Source: Nocardia arizonensis | Lineage (GTDB): Bacteria; Actinomycetota; Actinomycetes; Mycobacteriales; Mycobacteriaceae | DNA length: 64,000 bases | Assembly: GCF_001310275.1 (NCBI RefSeq) | Contig: NZ_LGYZ01000048.1 | Coordinates: forward strand, 120,971 to 184,970 | Direction of reading: 5' to 3' | In this document: piece after piece, positions 54,829-63,853 of the stretch | Position numbering within the stretch: position 1 is the first letter of the stretch | How the letters are laid out: every line of letters begins with the position of its first letter | The notes under the pieces: model-generated | Told to the model about the DNA's origin: nothing | Seen by the model: the letters and a program-made list of their open reading frames with translations, nothing else | Database searches by the model: none | Position numbers and translations under genes: made by a program

Positions 54829-55404
54829 CTATGAGCTGGTGACGGGGTGGATGGCGGTGAGGGTGACATCGCGGACGCCGGGCACGGTGCGTACCAGGGC
54901 GGTGGCGATGCGGCGTTCGGAGTCGTCGGCGAAGACTCCGGTCAGGGCCACGGTGCCGTCGCGGGCGCTGGCGTGCCAGCGACGGGTGCGGGTGTAGTCG
55001 TCGAGGCGTGCCTGGGTGCTGACGGTGATCGCCTCGTCGGGGCGCAGCATGATCCGCAGCGCGTCGCCGCGGCTGAACATGCCTTGGACGCGCCCGTCGC
55101 CGTCGAGCACCGGCAGCGAGCGGACCCCGTGGCCCAGCAGCATCCGCACCACCTCGGCCAGATCCTGGTGGCCCGCCGCGGCCATGGCCGGGGTTGTCAT
55201 CACCTCCCGCACCGCGACCGCGGTATCGGGTTCGCCCGCGCGCAGGATGTCACCGCTGGTGAGTACCCCGGCCAGTCGCTGGTCGCGATCGAGCACCGGC
55301 AACGCCGCGAACCCGCGCTCGCTCAGCGTCACCGCCGCCACCCGCACCGGGGTGTCCTCACCGACCGTCACCACCGGACGGACCATCACATCGTGTACCC
55401 GCAT
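54829..55404 (-). CDS. CBS-pair protein with C-terminal BON domain
   Basis: 191 residues. CBS1: MRVHDVMVRPVVTVGEDTPV and GFAALPVLDRDQRLAGVLTS; CBS2: VREVMTTPAMAAAGHQDLAE and GVRSLPVLDGDGRVQGMFSR. Residues ~125-185 are a BON domain (VALTGVFADDSERRIATALV, then VPGVRDVTL). CBS-BON proteins are common in actinobacterial stress or dormancy regulons and bind adenine nucleotides. Divergent from the TerC gene. Confidence 0.92.
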   Translation of the reverse strand: MRVHDVMVRPVVTVGEDTPVRVAAVTLSERGFAALPVLDRDQRLAGVLTSGDILRAGEPDTAVAVREVMTTPAMAAAGHQDLAEVVRMLLGHGVRSLPVLDGDGRVQGMFSRGDALRIMLRPDEAITVSTQARLDDYTRTRRWHASARDGTVALTGVFADDSERRIATALVRTVPGVRDVTLTAIHPVTSS

Positions 55405-55488
55405 CGCAGTCCTCCTCGACTTGTTCGGAACGATCGCCGGCCAACACCGACATAAGAACCATAACTAGCGAAATTTAATTCGTCAATC

Positions 55489-55518
55489 TTGACAGAAGAA
55501 GTTTGTTTCGTGAATTAT
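55489..55518 (+). promoter_or_regulatory. Candidate promoter of terC-like gene
   Basis: TTGACA at 55489 and AATTAT at 55513, spacer 18, in an AT-rich island that is striking in this GC-rich DNA. A small palindrome GTCAA-TC-TTGAC (55482-55493) overlaps the -35 box and could be an operator. Transcription would give a ~190-base leader. Confidence 0.4.
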
Positions 55519-55716
55519 GGATGCGGAAGCGCGGACACCGCTTCGGTGGTGCCCAGCCGATGGGAGGCCCCTCGGACCAGTAACCATCTACGGCCCCGCG
55601 GGCCGGCGCGGGGAACCGTTGCCGGCCGAACCCGCCGCCACGTCGGCCCGAACCCCAAGTCGTTCATTGTTTTCCGCGCGGTATGACCGCGCTCCCGACA
55701 AAGAGAGGATCCGATC

Positions 55717-56766
55717 ATGTCGGTTCCGTTGTGGATGTGGCCGGCGGTGCTGGCAGTCATCCTGGTCATGCTGGCAATGGATCTGTTCGCCCACCGCAAA
55801 GCCCACATCGTGGGCGTGCGCGAAGCCGCGGCCTGGTCGGCGGTCTGGGTCGCGTTGGCGCTCGGCTTCGGCGCGCTGATCTGGTGGCGGTGGGGTGGAG
55901 AATTCGCCGCCCAGTACTACGCCGGCTACGTGATCGAGAAATCCCTGGCCGTGGACAACGTGTTCGTCTTCGCGGTCATCTTCTCCTACTTCGCCGTACC
56001 GCGCGAGTACCAGCACCGGGTGCTGTTCTACGGTGTGCTGGGCGCGCTGGTCCTCCGCGGCACCTTCATCGCCGCCGGATCCATCCTCATCGCCGGCTTC
56101 GCCTGGATCCTCTATGTCTTCGGCGCCTTCCTGGTCGCCACCGGCATCAAGATGGCCCGCCACCGCGACGAAACCATCGACCCCGACAAGTCCCTGGTGC
56201 TGCGCTGGTTCCGGCGCCTGGCCCCGATGACCGACGGCTACCGCGGCCAGAGATTCTGGGTCAAAGAACACGGCCGCCGGCTGGCCACCCCGCTGCTGGC
56301 GGTCCTGGTGCTGGTCGAGACCACCGACATCGTCTTCGCCGTGGACTCCATCCCCGCCATCTTCGCCGTCACCAACGAACCCTTCCTGGTATTCACCTCC
56401 AACGCCTTCGCCATCCTGGGCCTGCGCGCGATGTACTTCATGCTCGCCGACCTGATGCACCGCTTCGTCTACCTCAAACTCGGCCTCGCGATCGTGCTGG
56501 TCTGGGTCGGGATCAAGATGCTGCTGCTCGAGATCTACAAGATCCCCACCACCCTCTCCCTGGCCGTGGTCATCACCATCCTCGCCGTCGCCGTCACCGC
56601 CAGCTGGACCCGCACCCGCACCACCCCCAGCACCACGGGCGATCCGGACCAGACCGAGCCCGAGCGGCAGACCGGACAGGTCGACGCCCCCGCCCACGGC
56701 AAAACCCTGATCGACCCCACCATGCTCACCCCGACCGGCCCTGACACCGCGGACCGGCGCCCCTGA
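55717..56766 (+). CDS. TerC family membrane protein
   Basis: 349 residues with 8-9 helices and a charged C-terminal tail. Conserved TerC acidic motifs: YAGYVIEKSLAVDNVFVFAV (E..L..DN) and VLVLVETTDIVFAVDSIPAI (E-T-T-D...D-S-I-P-A). Followed by TNEPFLVFTSNAFAILGLRA. Family members move Mn2+ or other metals, often alongside secretion, or give tellurite resistance. RBS GAGAGGAT. The 190-base leader shows no recognisable Mn riboswitch. Confidence 0.93.
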   Translation: MSVPLWMWPAVLAVILVMLAMDLFAHRKAHIVGVREAAAWSAVWVALALGFGALIWWRWGGEFAAQYYAGYVIEKSLAVDNVFVFAVIFSYFAVPREYQHRVLFYGVLGALVLRGTFIAAGSILIAGFAWILYVFGAFLVATGIKMARHRDETIDPDKSLVLRWFRRLAPMTDGYRGQRFWVKEHGRRLATPLLAVLVLVETTDIVFAVDSIPAIFAVTNEPFLVFTSNAFAILGLRAMYFMLADLMHRFVYLKLGLAIVLVWVGIKMLLLEIYKIPTTLSLAVVITILAVAVTASWTRTRTTPSTTGDPDQTEPERQTGQVDAPAHGKTLIDPTMLTPTGPDTADRRP

Positions 56767-56839
56767 ACCAGACCGCATGCCCACCCAACTCGACACCGGA
56801 AGGTGGATACCGGAAATGGCGATGGTCTATCGTGCGGGT

Positions 56840-57169
56840 ATGCCCCCCCGCGACACCACCGGCACCCCCGACCGCACCACCGCGCCGGAGCCATCGGCGT
56901 CGCGGGGCTGGACGTTCCTGACCAACCACGCCCACGTGCTGGTGTGCCTGTCACGCGACGGGGACCTGACCATGCGCGAACTGGCCCAGGCGATCGGCAT
57001 CACCGAACGCGCCGTGCAGGCGACCGTCGCCGACCTGGTCGCCGACGGCTACCTCACCCGCACCAAGAACGGCCGCCGCAACACCTACACCGTCCACGGC
57101 GAGGGCCGCCTGCGCCACCCGCTGGAATCCCAGCACACCATCGACGAACTCATCACCGCCCTGCGCTGA
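56840..57169 (+). CDS. Winged-helix MarR-like regulator
   Basis: 109 residues from ATG 56840 (ATG 56816 or 56777 possible; none has a good ribosome binding site, and a -10-like TATCGT near 56828 suggests leaderless translation). Core: RGWTFLTNHAHVLVCLSRDG, MRELAQAIGITERAVQATVA and DGYLTRTKNGRRNTYTVHGE. This is a widespread actinobacterial wHTH family related to MarR. Possibly regulates the TerC gene just upstream. Confidence 0.8.
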   Translation: MPPRDTTGTPDRTTAPEPSASRGWTFLTNHAHVLVCLSRDGDLTMRELAQAIGITERAVQATVADLVADGYLTRTKNGRRNTYTVHGEGRLRHPLESQHTIDELITALR

Positions 57170-57207
57170 ACCGTGCCGCCCGCCCGGCCGACCCTCCGCC
57201 CGCCGGC

Positions 57208-57693
57208 TCAGTCCTTACCGGTCGCCACCGCCGCGGGCGACGTCATCGCCTGCTCGCGCGCCGACCACCGCCGACCACCGTCCCAGGTGATCGCCTCGAC
57301 GGCCTTCACCAACTCCACCGCCGCCCCACCATCCGCATACGGCGGCGCCTTCACCAGATACAGCGCGACCTCGCGCTCGATCGCGTACTGGATCCGACTG
57401 TCCTGCAACCAACTCTCGTGCAGACCGAACGCCGTCCGCACACCGGTCGCCACCAGCACCGCCGCACCAAGCAGCGCCACCACCAGGTCGGGCAGATCCG
57501 TCACCGCCACCACCGGAATAGCCGCCGCGCCAACGATCGCCGCCAATTCGGTCAACGCATAGGAGCGACGATGCCGTCGACCGCCCTTGCGATACGCCTC
57601 CCATTTGGCGATCACCGGAACCGGCAGATCCTCATCGTCGCGACGGGCAGTGCGCATCCAATGCCCCGAACTCCACGGGGCGCGAATCCTCAT
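57208..57693 (-). CDS. DUF4231/SLATT-like two-helix membrane protein
   Basis: 161 residues from ATG 57693 (57657 possible). Pattern: VIAKWEAYRKGGRRHRRSYA (W-x-x-Y then basic), a helical pair LAAIVGAAAIPVVAV and VVALLGAAVLVATGV, then FGLHESWLQDSRIQYAIERE VALYL (split for length). This W-x-x-x-R-x-x-x-E arrangement is that of DUF4231, a member of the SLATT fold, predicted pore-forming effectors in nucleotide-triggered conflict systems. No partner gene is adjacent. Confidence 0.7.
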   Translation of the reverse strand: MRIRAPWSSGHWMRTARRDDEDLPVPVIAKWEAYRKGGRRHRRSYALTELAAIVGAAAIPVVAVTDLPDLVVALLGAAVLVATGVRTAFGLHESWLQDSRIQYAIEREVALYLVKAPPYADGGAAVELVKAVEAITWDGGRRWSAREQAMTSPAAVATGKD

Positions 57694-57745
57694 GTCTCCA
57701 TCATCGCCAATACCGCCCGGTCCGCACGCCGAACGAGCGCCCCGG

Positions 57746-60013
57746 CTACTCCGACACGGCGGGCGGACGAATCACCGACACCTCCGGCGCCGCACCCACA
57801 TACGCCTCCACCTGCACCAACGCCAACTGTCCCGTGCAGCCCTGACTCAGCGACGACGCCGGCCGATCCGCGGTCAACACATTGGGATTACCGTGCCGAC
57901 ACAACGACGGCTCCGCCGGATCCGGGTCGTACCAACTGCCCGTCGACAACTGCGCGACCCCGGGACGCACCGCATCATCGACGATCACCCCCGCCAGACA
58001 CGCACCGCGATCATTGAACACCCGCACCACATCCCCCGCCCGCAACCCGCGCGCCCGCGCCTCCAGCGGATGCAACCGCACCGGCTCACGCCCGGACACC
58101 TTCGCCGACCGACTGTAGTCCCCCACATCGAGCTGACTGTGCAACCTCGCGTGCGGCTGATTCGCCACCAACTGCAACGGAAACCGTCCGGCCGACTCCG
58201 CGCCCAACCATTCCTCGGGTTCGAGCCAGCGCGGATGCCCCGGACAATCCGCGTATCCGAATCCGTCGATCGTCTCGGAGAAGATCTCGATGCGCCCGCT
58301 CGGCGTCGCCAGCGGCGACCCCACCGGATCGGCCCGGAAATCTGCACACAACACCTGCCGCGGATCCGGCACCGGAATCTCCAGCGAACCATCACGCCAG
58401 AACGCATCGAAATCCGGCGCGTACGCCGGTCGCCACTGCTCATACATGTGCCGCAGCCATTCCCCCGCCGTCCGGCCCTCGGTGAAATCCTTTCCCACAC
58501 CGAGACGTTCGGCCAGATCACCGAAGATCGCGTAGTCGTCACGCGCCCGACCGTGCGGCCGCGTCAACGCGGGCATCGCGAAGAACACCGGATCCACCCG
58601 ACCCGTGCCGAAATCGTCACGCTCGATACTCAAGGTCGCGGGCAGCACGAAATCGGCGTGCCGGGCCGTCGCCGTCCAGAACGCATCGTGCACCACGACC
58701 GTGTCCGGCCGCTGGAACGCCGCCCGCAACCGGGTCAGATCCTGATGGTGATGGAACGGATTCCCGCCGCACCAGTACACCAGTGCGATATGCGGATAGG
58801 ACAACCGCATGCCGTCGTAATCGAAAGCCTCCCCCGGATTCAGCAGCATGTCCGCGATCCGCGCCACCGGGATGAACCGATCGATCCCGTTGCGTCCCTG
58901 CGGAAGACGCGGCACCGAATGCGCGCGCGCAGGCTCGCCGATCGCCGAGGTCGACCCGTAACCGTGCCCGAAACCCCCGCCGGGAAGGCCGATCTGGCCC
59001 AGCGCGGCCGCCAGCACCACCCCCAGCCACAGCGGCTGCTCACCGTGGCGTGCCCGCTGCAACGACCAACTCACGGTGATCAACGTGCGATGCGCGGCCA
59101 TCTCCCTGGCCAAGGTCCGTATGCAATCCGCTGTGACACCGGTGATCTGCTGGGCCCACACCGGATCCTTCACCACCCCGTCGACACCGCCGCGAACGTA
59201 CTCGACGAAACGGTCGTAGCCGACCGTATACCGGTCCAGGAACGCCCGATCCGCCAATCCTTCCGCATCGAGAACCTGCACCAGCGCCAACATCAAGGCC
59301 GCGTCGGTGCCCGGCCGCGGCGCGATCCACTCCGCTCGCGCCTGCTCGGGCATGTCGTCCCGCAACGGACCGATCGATACGAATCGACATCCGCGCTCAC
59401 GCGCCGCCGCGATCCACCCGCGCGTATCGTGCCGTGCCGCACCACCGACCCCGACCACGGAATTCTTCGGTGAGATCCCGCCGAAGGCCACCACCAACTC
59501 CGTGTGCTCGGCGAGCACGGACTTGGCCGTCGACGACCGCTCCAACCAGTCCATACTGCCGATCACATGCGGCAGCAGCACCTCCGCGGCCGCCAGACTG
59601 TAGCTGTTGACGCTGCGCACATACCCGCCGAGACAGTTCAGGAACCGGTGCACCTGGCTCGTCGCGTGATGGAACCGCCCCGCGCTCGCCCACCCGTACG
59701 ACCCGCCGTACACGCCGTGCGGACCACGTTCGCGATATACCCGCGCCAACTCTCCGGCCAACAGATCCAGCGCACGATCCCACGACACCGCGACGAAATC
59801 CTCCTCGCCGCGCCCACCACCGCCCGGTCCGCGCTCCAACCAGCCCCGGCGCACATACGGCCGATCGACGCGCGTGCGATCGTGCTGAGCCGAGACCACA
59901 TTCCCGATGAGCGGGGACGGCTCGGGATCGCCCGACCACGGCCGTACCCGCGTGATCCGGTGTCCGTCGGACTCGGCCTCGAACGCCCCCCAATGGGCCA
60001 GATGAATGGTCAC
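57746..60013 (-). CDS. Molybdopterin oxidoreductase, BisC/TMAO reductase-like
   Basis: 755 residues from GTG 60013 (GTG 60046 possible). Lacks a Tat signal and the N-terminal 4Fe-4S cysteines, as in biotin sulfoxide and TMAO reductases. Signature: GGSYGWASAGRFHHATSQVH, RSVNSYSLAAAEVLLPHVIG with the Mo-ligand Ser in YSLAA, IAPRPGTDAALMLALVQVLD, VYWCGGNPFHHHQDL. The last ~120 residues form the MoCo-binding barrel (LRAGDVVRVFNDRGACLAGV). Probably a cytoplasmic S- or N-oxide reductase. Divergent to the MMPL gene. Confidence 0.9.
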   Translation of the reverse strand: MTIHLAHWGAFEAESDGHRITRVRPWSGDPEPSPLIGNVVSAQHDRTRVDRPYVRRGWLERGPGGGGRGEEDFVAVSWDRALDLLAGELARVYRERGPHGVYGGSYGWASAGRFHHATSQVHRFLNCLGGYVRSVNSYSLAAAEVLLPHVIGSMDWLERSSTAKSVLAEHTELVVAFGGISPKNSVVGVGGAARHDTRGWIAAARERGCRFVSIGPLRDDMPEQARAEWIAPRPGTDAALMLALVQVLDAEGLADRAFLDRYTVGYDRFVEYVRGGVDGVVKDPVWAQQITGVTADCIRTLAREMAAHRTLITVSWSLQRARHGEQPLWLGVVLAAALGQIGLPGGGFGHGYGSTSAIGEPARAHSVPRLPQGRNGIDRFIPVARIADMLLNPGEAFDYDGMRLSYPHIALVYWCGGNPFHHHQDLTRLRAAFQRPDTVVVHDAFWTATARHADFVLPATLSIERDDFGTGRVDPVFFAMPALTRPHGRARDDYAIFGDLAERLGVGKDFTEGRTAGEWLRHMYEQWRPAYAPDFDAFWRDGSLEIPVPDPRQVLCADFRADPVGSPLATPSGRIEIFSETIDGFGYADCPGHPRWLEPEEWLGAESAGRFPLQLVANQPHARLHSQLDVGDYSRSAKVSGREPVRLHPLEARARGLRAGDVVRVFNDRGACLAGVIVDDAVRPGVAQLSTGSWYDPDPAEPSLCRHGNPNVLTADRPASSLSQGCTGQLALVQVEAYVGAAPEVSVIRPPAVSE

Positions 60014-60484
60014 CCTCCCACCGTACGGATCTGCGCAATCCCGCACTGCCGCATGCGGAGACGACCATCGGCTCGGCCCGCGACGCGCCCGGCGGAGCGT
60101 ATCCCAGCCTGCTGTGTGCAGCACCACATACCCGCGGGTTCGGTATCGCCGGTCGGCGCGTCCGCACGGTACTCGGCCATGCCGCCCCGGCCGCCACCGC
60201 ATCGTCGGATCGCAGGTCATCGCGGGGAATCCGGCAGCCGAGCGCCCGTATCAGCGCGATGGATTCCGCCGCGCCGTCGAGTCCGATCCGATCGGACCCG
60301 ATGACCCGCGCGTCGAATTCGAGATGATCTTCCGCGCCCGCCACCTTAGTTAAACGTTCACATTTCACTGCTGTCTGTACCTTTGATGGCGAACACCCGC
60401 GAGCCACCCCCGGAAAGGAAGCGGCCCCTTGGCTTTCCGCGCAACACCTCGACCCGCACCGACCAGACGCCGCGGAGACCGATG

Positions 60485-62701
60485 ATGTTCGCACAATGGG
60501 GCACCCTCGTCACCAGATGGCGATACGCCGTCCTCGGCATAGTCATCGCCGCACTCCTCGGACTCGGCGGCTACGGCATCGGCTTCGAACACCACCTCAG
60601 CTCCGGCGGACTCGACGACCCAGGATCCGAATCCGCGCGCGCCGCACAGCTCGCCGACCGCGCCTTCGGTCGCAACCACGACTTCGACGTCGTCGTCCTC
60701 TACACCGCACCCCAGGGGAGAACCGTCGACGACCCCGACTTCAGCCGCGCCGTCATCGACAACCTCAACAGCCTCCCGCGCGAGCACCCCGACGAGATCG
60801 CGGGCATCAAGGCCGCCTACTGGCGAACCGACACCGGCAACCCCGCGGGCGCCGCGGCCGCCACCCCCGACAGGAAATACGCCGTCGCGGCCATCGCCCT
60901 GCGCGGTGACGACGACACCGAGACCATGCGCAACTACCGTGAGGTCAAGGACGCCTTCGCCATTCCCGGAATCGACGTCCGCGTCGGCGGACTCCAACCC
61001 GTCGGCGGCACACTCAACGACACCCTCGCCCAGGACACCCGCCGCGTGGAGCTACTCGCCATCCCCGTCGTCGCCGTCCTGCTCTTCATCATCTTCGGCG
61101 GCGTCGTCGCGGCCGCCCTTCCGCTCGTCGTCGGCGGACTCACCATGGCCGGCGCCAATGGCATCGTCCGCATCATCACCAACTACACCGAGGTCAACTC
61201 CTTCGTCTCCCCCGTCGTATCCATGATCGGACTCGGCCTCGCCATCGACTACGGCCTGTTCATGGTCAGCCGCTTCCGCGAAGAGCTCGCCGAGGGCTAC
61301 GACACGCCCGCCGCCGTCCGCCGCTCGGTCATGACCGCCGGACGCACCGTCGTCTTCTCCGCCACCATGATCATCGCCAGCCTCGGCGGCATGCTCCTGT
61401 TCCCACAGGGCTTCCTCAAATCCATGGCATACGGCGCAATCGCCACCGTCTCACTCGCCGCGCTCACCGCCATCACCATCCTGCCCGCCGCTCTCGCCGT
61501 CCTCGGCCCCCGCGTGGACGCACTCGGACTGCACCGCTTCCGCCGCACCAGGACCGCACACGAGATCGAAACCGGCTTCTGGGGCCGCTGGACCGACTGG
61601 GTCATGCGCAGGCCCGTCCAACTCGCCATACCCCTGAGCATCGTGCTGCTGTTGCTGATACTGCCCGTGCGCAACCTCGTATTCGGCGGCTTCAGCGAAC
61701 GCTATCTCCCACCTGACAATCCCACCCGCCTCGCCCAGGCCGCCATCGACGAACACTTCGCCCAGCGTCGCTCCGACCCGCTGGAGCTCATCTTCGTCTC
61801 CGACGACACCCTCGCCATCGGCAGCGTTCTCGAACAGGCCAATCGTGCGCCCGGCCTCGCCGAAGAGTTCGCCATTCCCTCGCACTCCACCGTCGAACGC
61901 GACGTCTACCGCACGCGGGCCATCCTCACCGACTCCGACGAAGCGGGCGTCACCATCGAATACCTGCGCTCCCTCGACGTCCCCGACGACGTCACCCTCC
62001 TCGTCGGCGGCGTACCCGCCATCCAGAAGGACAGCATCGACGCCCTGCTCTACCGCATCCCCGTCATGATCGCGCTCGTCCTGCTCCTCACCACCCTGCT
62101 CATGTTCCTCACCTTCGGCTCGCTCATCCTGCCCATCAAGGCCGCCGTCATGAGCGCACTCGGACTCGGATCCACCCTCGGCATCCTCACCTTGATCTTC
62201 GTCGAAGGCCACGGCGCGAGCCTGCTCAACTTCACACCCCAACCCATCCAGGCCAACGTCCTGGTCCTCATCATCGCCATCATCTACGGGCTCTCCACCG
62301 ACTACGAGGTGTTCCTGCTGTCCCGCATGGTCGAGGCCCGCGCCCGTGGCGCCGACACCACCGAGGCCATCCGCGTCGGCACCGCCCACACCGGCGGCAT
62401 CATCACCGCCGCCGCACTCATCCTGCTCGTCGTCACCGGCGCGTTCGCCTTCTCCGACCTCGTGATGATGCAGTACATCGCCTTCGGCATGATCGCCGCG
62501 CTGTTCATCGACGCCACCGTCCTGCGCATGCTGATCGTCCCCGCCACCATGAAACTCCTCGGCGACGACTGCTGGTGGGCCCCGGCCTGGATGAAACGCC
62601 TCCAACAGCGCATCGACCTCGGCGAACCAGTCCTCCGCGACGAACTACCCGACCGCAGACCCGAGTCCACCGAACTCGTCACGGTCCCGAATCGGTCATA
62701 G
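60485..62701 (+). CDS. MMPL family RND transporter
   Basis: 738 residues from ATG 60485 (GGAG seven bases upstream; the frame is open to 60386). It starts MFAQWGTLVTRWRYAVLG. Two repeats of a soluble domain and six helices. The proton-relay Asp-Tyr pairs are visible: GLGLAIDYGLFMVSRFREEL in the first half and IIYGLSTDYEVFLLSRMVEA in the second. This is the short actinobacterial MMPL class that exports lipids or drugs. A TTAGTTAAACG motif in the divergent promoter (about 60347) could bind a regulator. Confidence 0.93.
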   Translation: MFAQWGTLVTRWRYAVLGIVIAALLGLGGYGIGFEHHLSSGGLDDPGSESARAAQLADRAFGRNHDFDVVVLYTAPQGRTVDDPDFSRAVIDNLNSLPREHPDEIAGIKAAYWRTDTGNPAGAAAATPDRKYAVAAIALRGDDDTETMRNYREVKDAFAIPGIDVRVGGLQPVGGTLNDTLAQDTRRVELLAIPVVAVLLFIIFGGVVAAALPLVVGGLTMAGANGIVRIITNYTEVNSFVSPVVSMIGLGLAIDYGLFMVSRFREELAEGYDTPAAVRRSVMTAGRTVVFSATMIIASLGGMLLFPQGFLKSMAYGAIATVSLAALTAITILPAALAVLGPRVDALGLHRFRRTRTAHEIETGFWGRWTDWVMRRPVQLAIPLSIVLLLLILPVRNLVFGGFSERYLPPDNPTRLAQAAIDEHFAQRRSDPLELIFVSDDTLAIGSVLEQANRAPGLAEEFAIPSHSTVERDVYRTRAILTDSDEAGVTIEYLRSLDVPDDVTLLVGGVPAIQKDSIDALLYRIPVMIALVLLLTTLLMFLTFGSLILPIKAAVMSALGLGSTLGILTLIFVEGHGASLLNFTPQPIQANVLVLIIAIIYGLSTDYEVFLLSRMVEARARGADTTEAIRVGTAHTGGIITAAALILLVVTGAFAFSDLVMMQYIAFGMIAALFIDATVLRMLIVPATMKLLGDDCWWAPAWMKRLQQRIDLGEPVLRDELPDRRPESTELVTVPNRS

Positions 62702-62821
62702 CAATCCGATACATCTGACCCCCAAGACACTCGACCGCGCACGCCCGCGCGGGTTCGCGGGCCATCTCGAAACGCGCAGCGACATACGATCGGCGCCTAC
62801 TACCCGGGCGAGGACTGGTAT

Positions 62822-63064
62822 GTGACCGGCGCCGACCGCCAAGACGCGATCCGCGCGCTCACCACCGAGGTCGACCGACGCATGCAGGACCCGACCTACG
62901 GTGCCGCGGCTGTTGGTCGAGTCGACGTTCGAACGCGAGGGTGTTGTGGGCGGGGGCCCGGTGCGGTCGCCGCGGTGCGGGAGGCGTTGCTCGCGTTCGC
63001 GGATCTGCAGAAACCGGAGTTCGTCGACCAGGCCGACGGCACCAGGGCGATGAGCGGAGAGTGA
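62822..63064 (+). pseudogene. Small possibly frameshifted hypothetical gene
   Basis: 80 residues from GTG 62822. The start (GADRQDAIRALTTEVDRRMQ) and the end (AVAAVREALLAFADLQKPEF) look like real helices, but the middle is Arg/Cys-rich while another frame there reads PRLLVESTFEREGVV. Two compensating shifts near 62900-62950 are likely. Family not recognised. Confidence 0.4.
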
Positions 63065-63274
63065 GCACGTGCGGACTTCTTCACCGCCCTGGACAGACTG
63101 CCCAGCGTTCGAAAATCGACCGTTTCCCGAACGCGTGGGTTCCAGCGGTCAGGGCCAGGTGGTGCGTTCTGGCTCCGGTCGGGGGCTGGCTGTGTGGCGG
63201 TAGCCGGGTGAAACCGACCCAGCTGCCCGGCGATATGGGTTCTTGCCTTTGCCATCGGAGTCGGTGGTACTTGG

Positions 63275-63607
63275 TCAGGAGTTCCGAGCGAGTTCGTCGG
63301 CGACCGGCCCGGTCCGCACCGTCGTGACGGTGACCGGATTGTCGGTGCCGACCGTTGCCGCCTGTACCGGGGGCAGGTTGTCGAGCACGACCTGGCGCAA
63401 CTGCTCGAGGGTCAACGCCTCCCCTTTCGGCCACACCCATGCGAGGAACGACCGCGGATCCGCGAGCACAGCGGCGAGCAGGTGTTCCTCGGCCAGATAG
63501 TTGTAGGCGTGTTCGTTGGCGAACTCTGCTGCGGCGAGCAGTATCTTCTCCAAGCTGACAGTTACCCATGGGGTGATGGTGGTGGTGGATTCGTCGCGCT
63601 CACTCAT
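63275..63607 (-). CDS. Small Clp-N-domain-like protein, paralogue
   Basis: 110 residues from ATG 63607 (GGAGG upstream). It starts MSERDESTTTIT, like the protein at 22959, then LEKILLAAAEFANEHAYNYL and AEEHLLAAVLADP, the Clp N-domain helix pattern (E-H-L-L-x-A-x-L). Then LTLEQLRQVVLDNLPPVQAA. No ATPase. Follows the secreted peptide gene by 13 bases, giving the same gene order as the left cassette. Confidence 0.68.
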   Translation of the reverse strand: MSERDESTTTITPWVTVSLEKILLAAAEFANEHAYNYLAEEHLLAAVLADPRSFLAWVWPKGEALTLEQLRQVVLDNLPPVQAATVGTDNPVTVTTVRTGPVADELARNS

Positions 63608-63620
63608 GGTGCCTCCGAGG

Positions 63621-63809
63621 TCAGGGAAAGACTTGCATGTCACCGTAGAAGCCGTGGATGCAGGTGTACTGGCCGTTCTGCTCCAGAATGACCACGCCCC
63701 CGCCGTCTTCGCAATCGCTCCACGTCACCGCCGACGCCGGCGCCGACACGGCGATCACACCGGCGACCATCGCCGCCCCGATCAACGCGGTCCTGAAAAC
63801 CTTCAACAT
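63621..63809 (-). CDS. Small secreted two-cysteine protein, paralogue
   Basis: 62 residues from ATG 63809 (GGGAGGG upstream). Signal peptide LKVFRTALIGAAMVAGVIAV to ASA, then a mature peptide of ~38 residues with SDCEDGGGVVILEQNGQYTC and IHGFYGDMQVFP. The core (C-E-D-x-G-G-x-x-I-L-E-Q-N-G-x-x-T-C-I) is shared with the protein at 22749. Probably extracellular, with one disulfide. Confidence 0.8.
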   Translation of the reverse strand: MLKVFRTALIGAAMVAGVIAVSAPASAVTWSDCEDGGGVVILEQNGQYTCIHGFYGDMQVFP

Positions 63810-63853
63810 GATGCCCTCCCATGGGGATTTCTCCCCCGTCAGTGCAGATCTGA

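Noticed and set aside
55519..55716. Possible manganese riboswitch before the TerC gene
   Set aside because: The 190-base leader has hairpins, but I could not match the conserved yybP-ykoY core sequences.
61451..62605. Glu/Gly-rich minus-strand frame opposite the MMPL gene
   Set aside because: Antisense artefact of a hydrophobic coding region.
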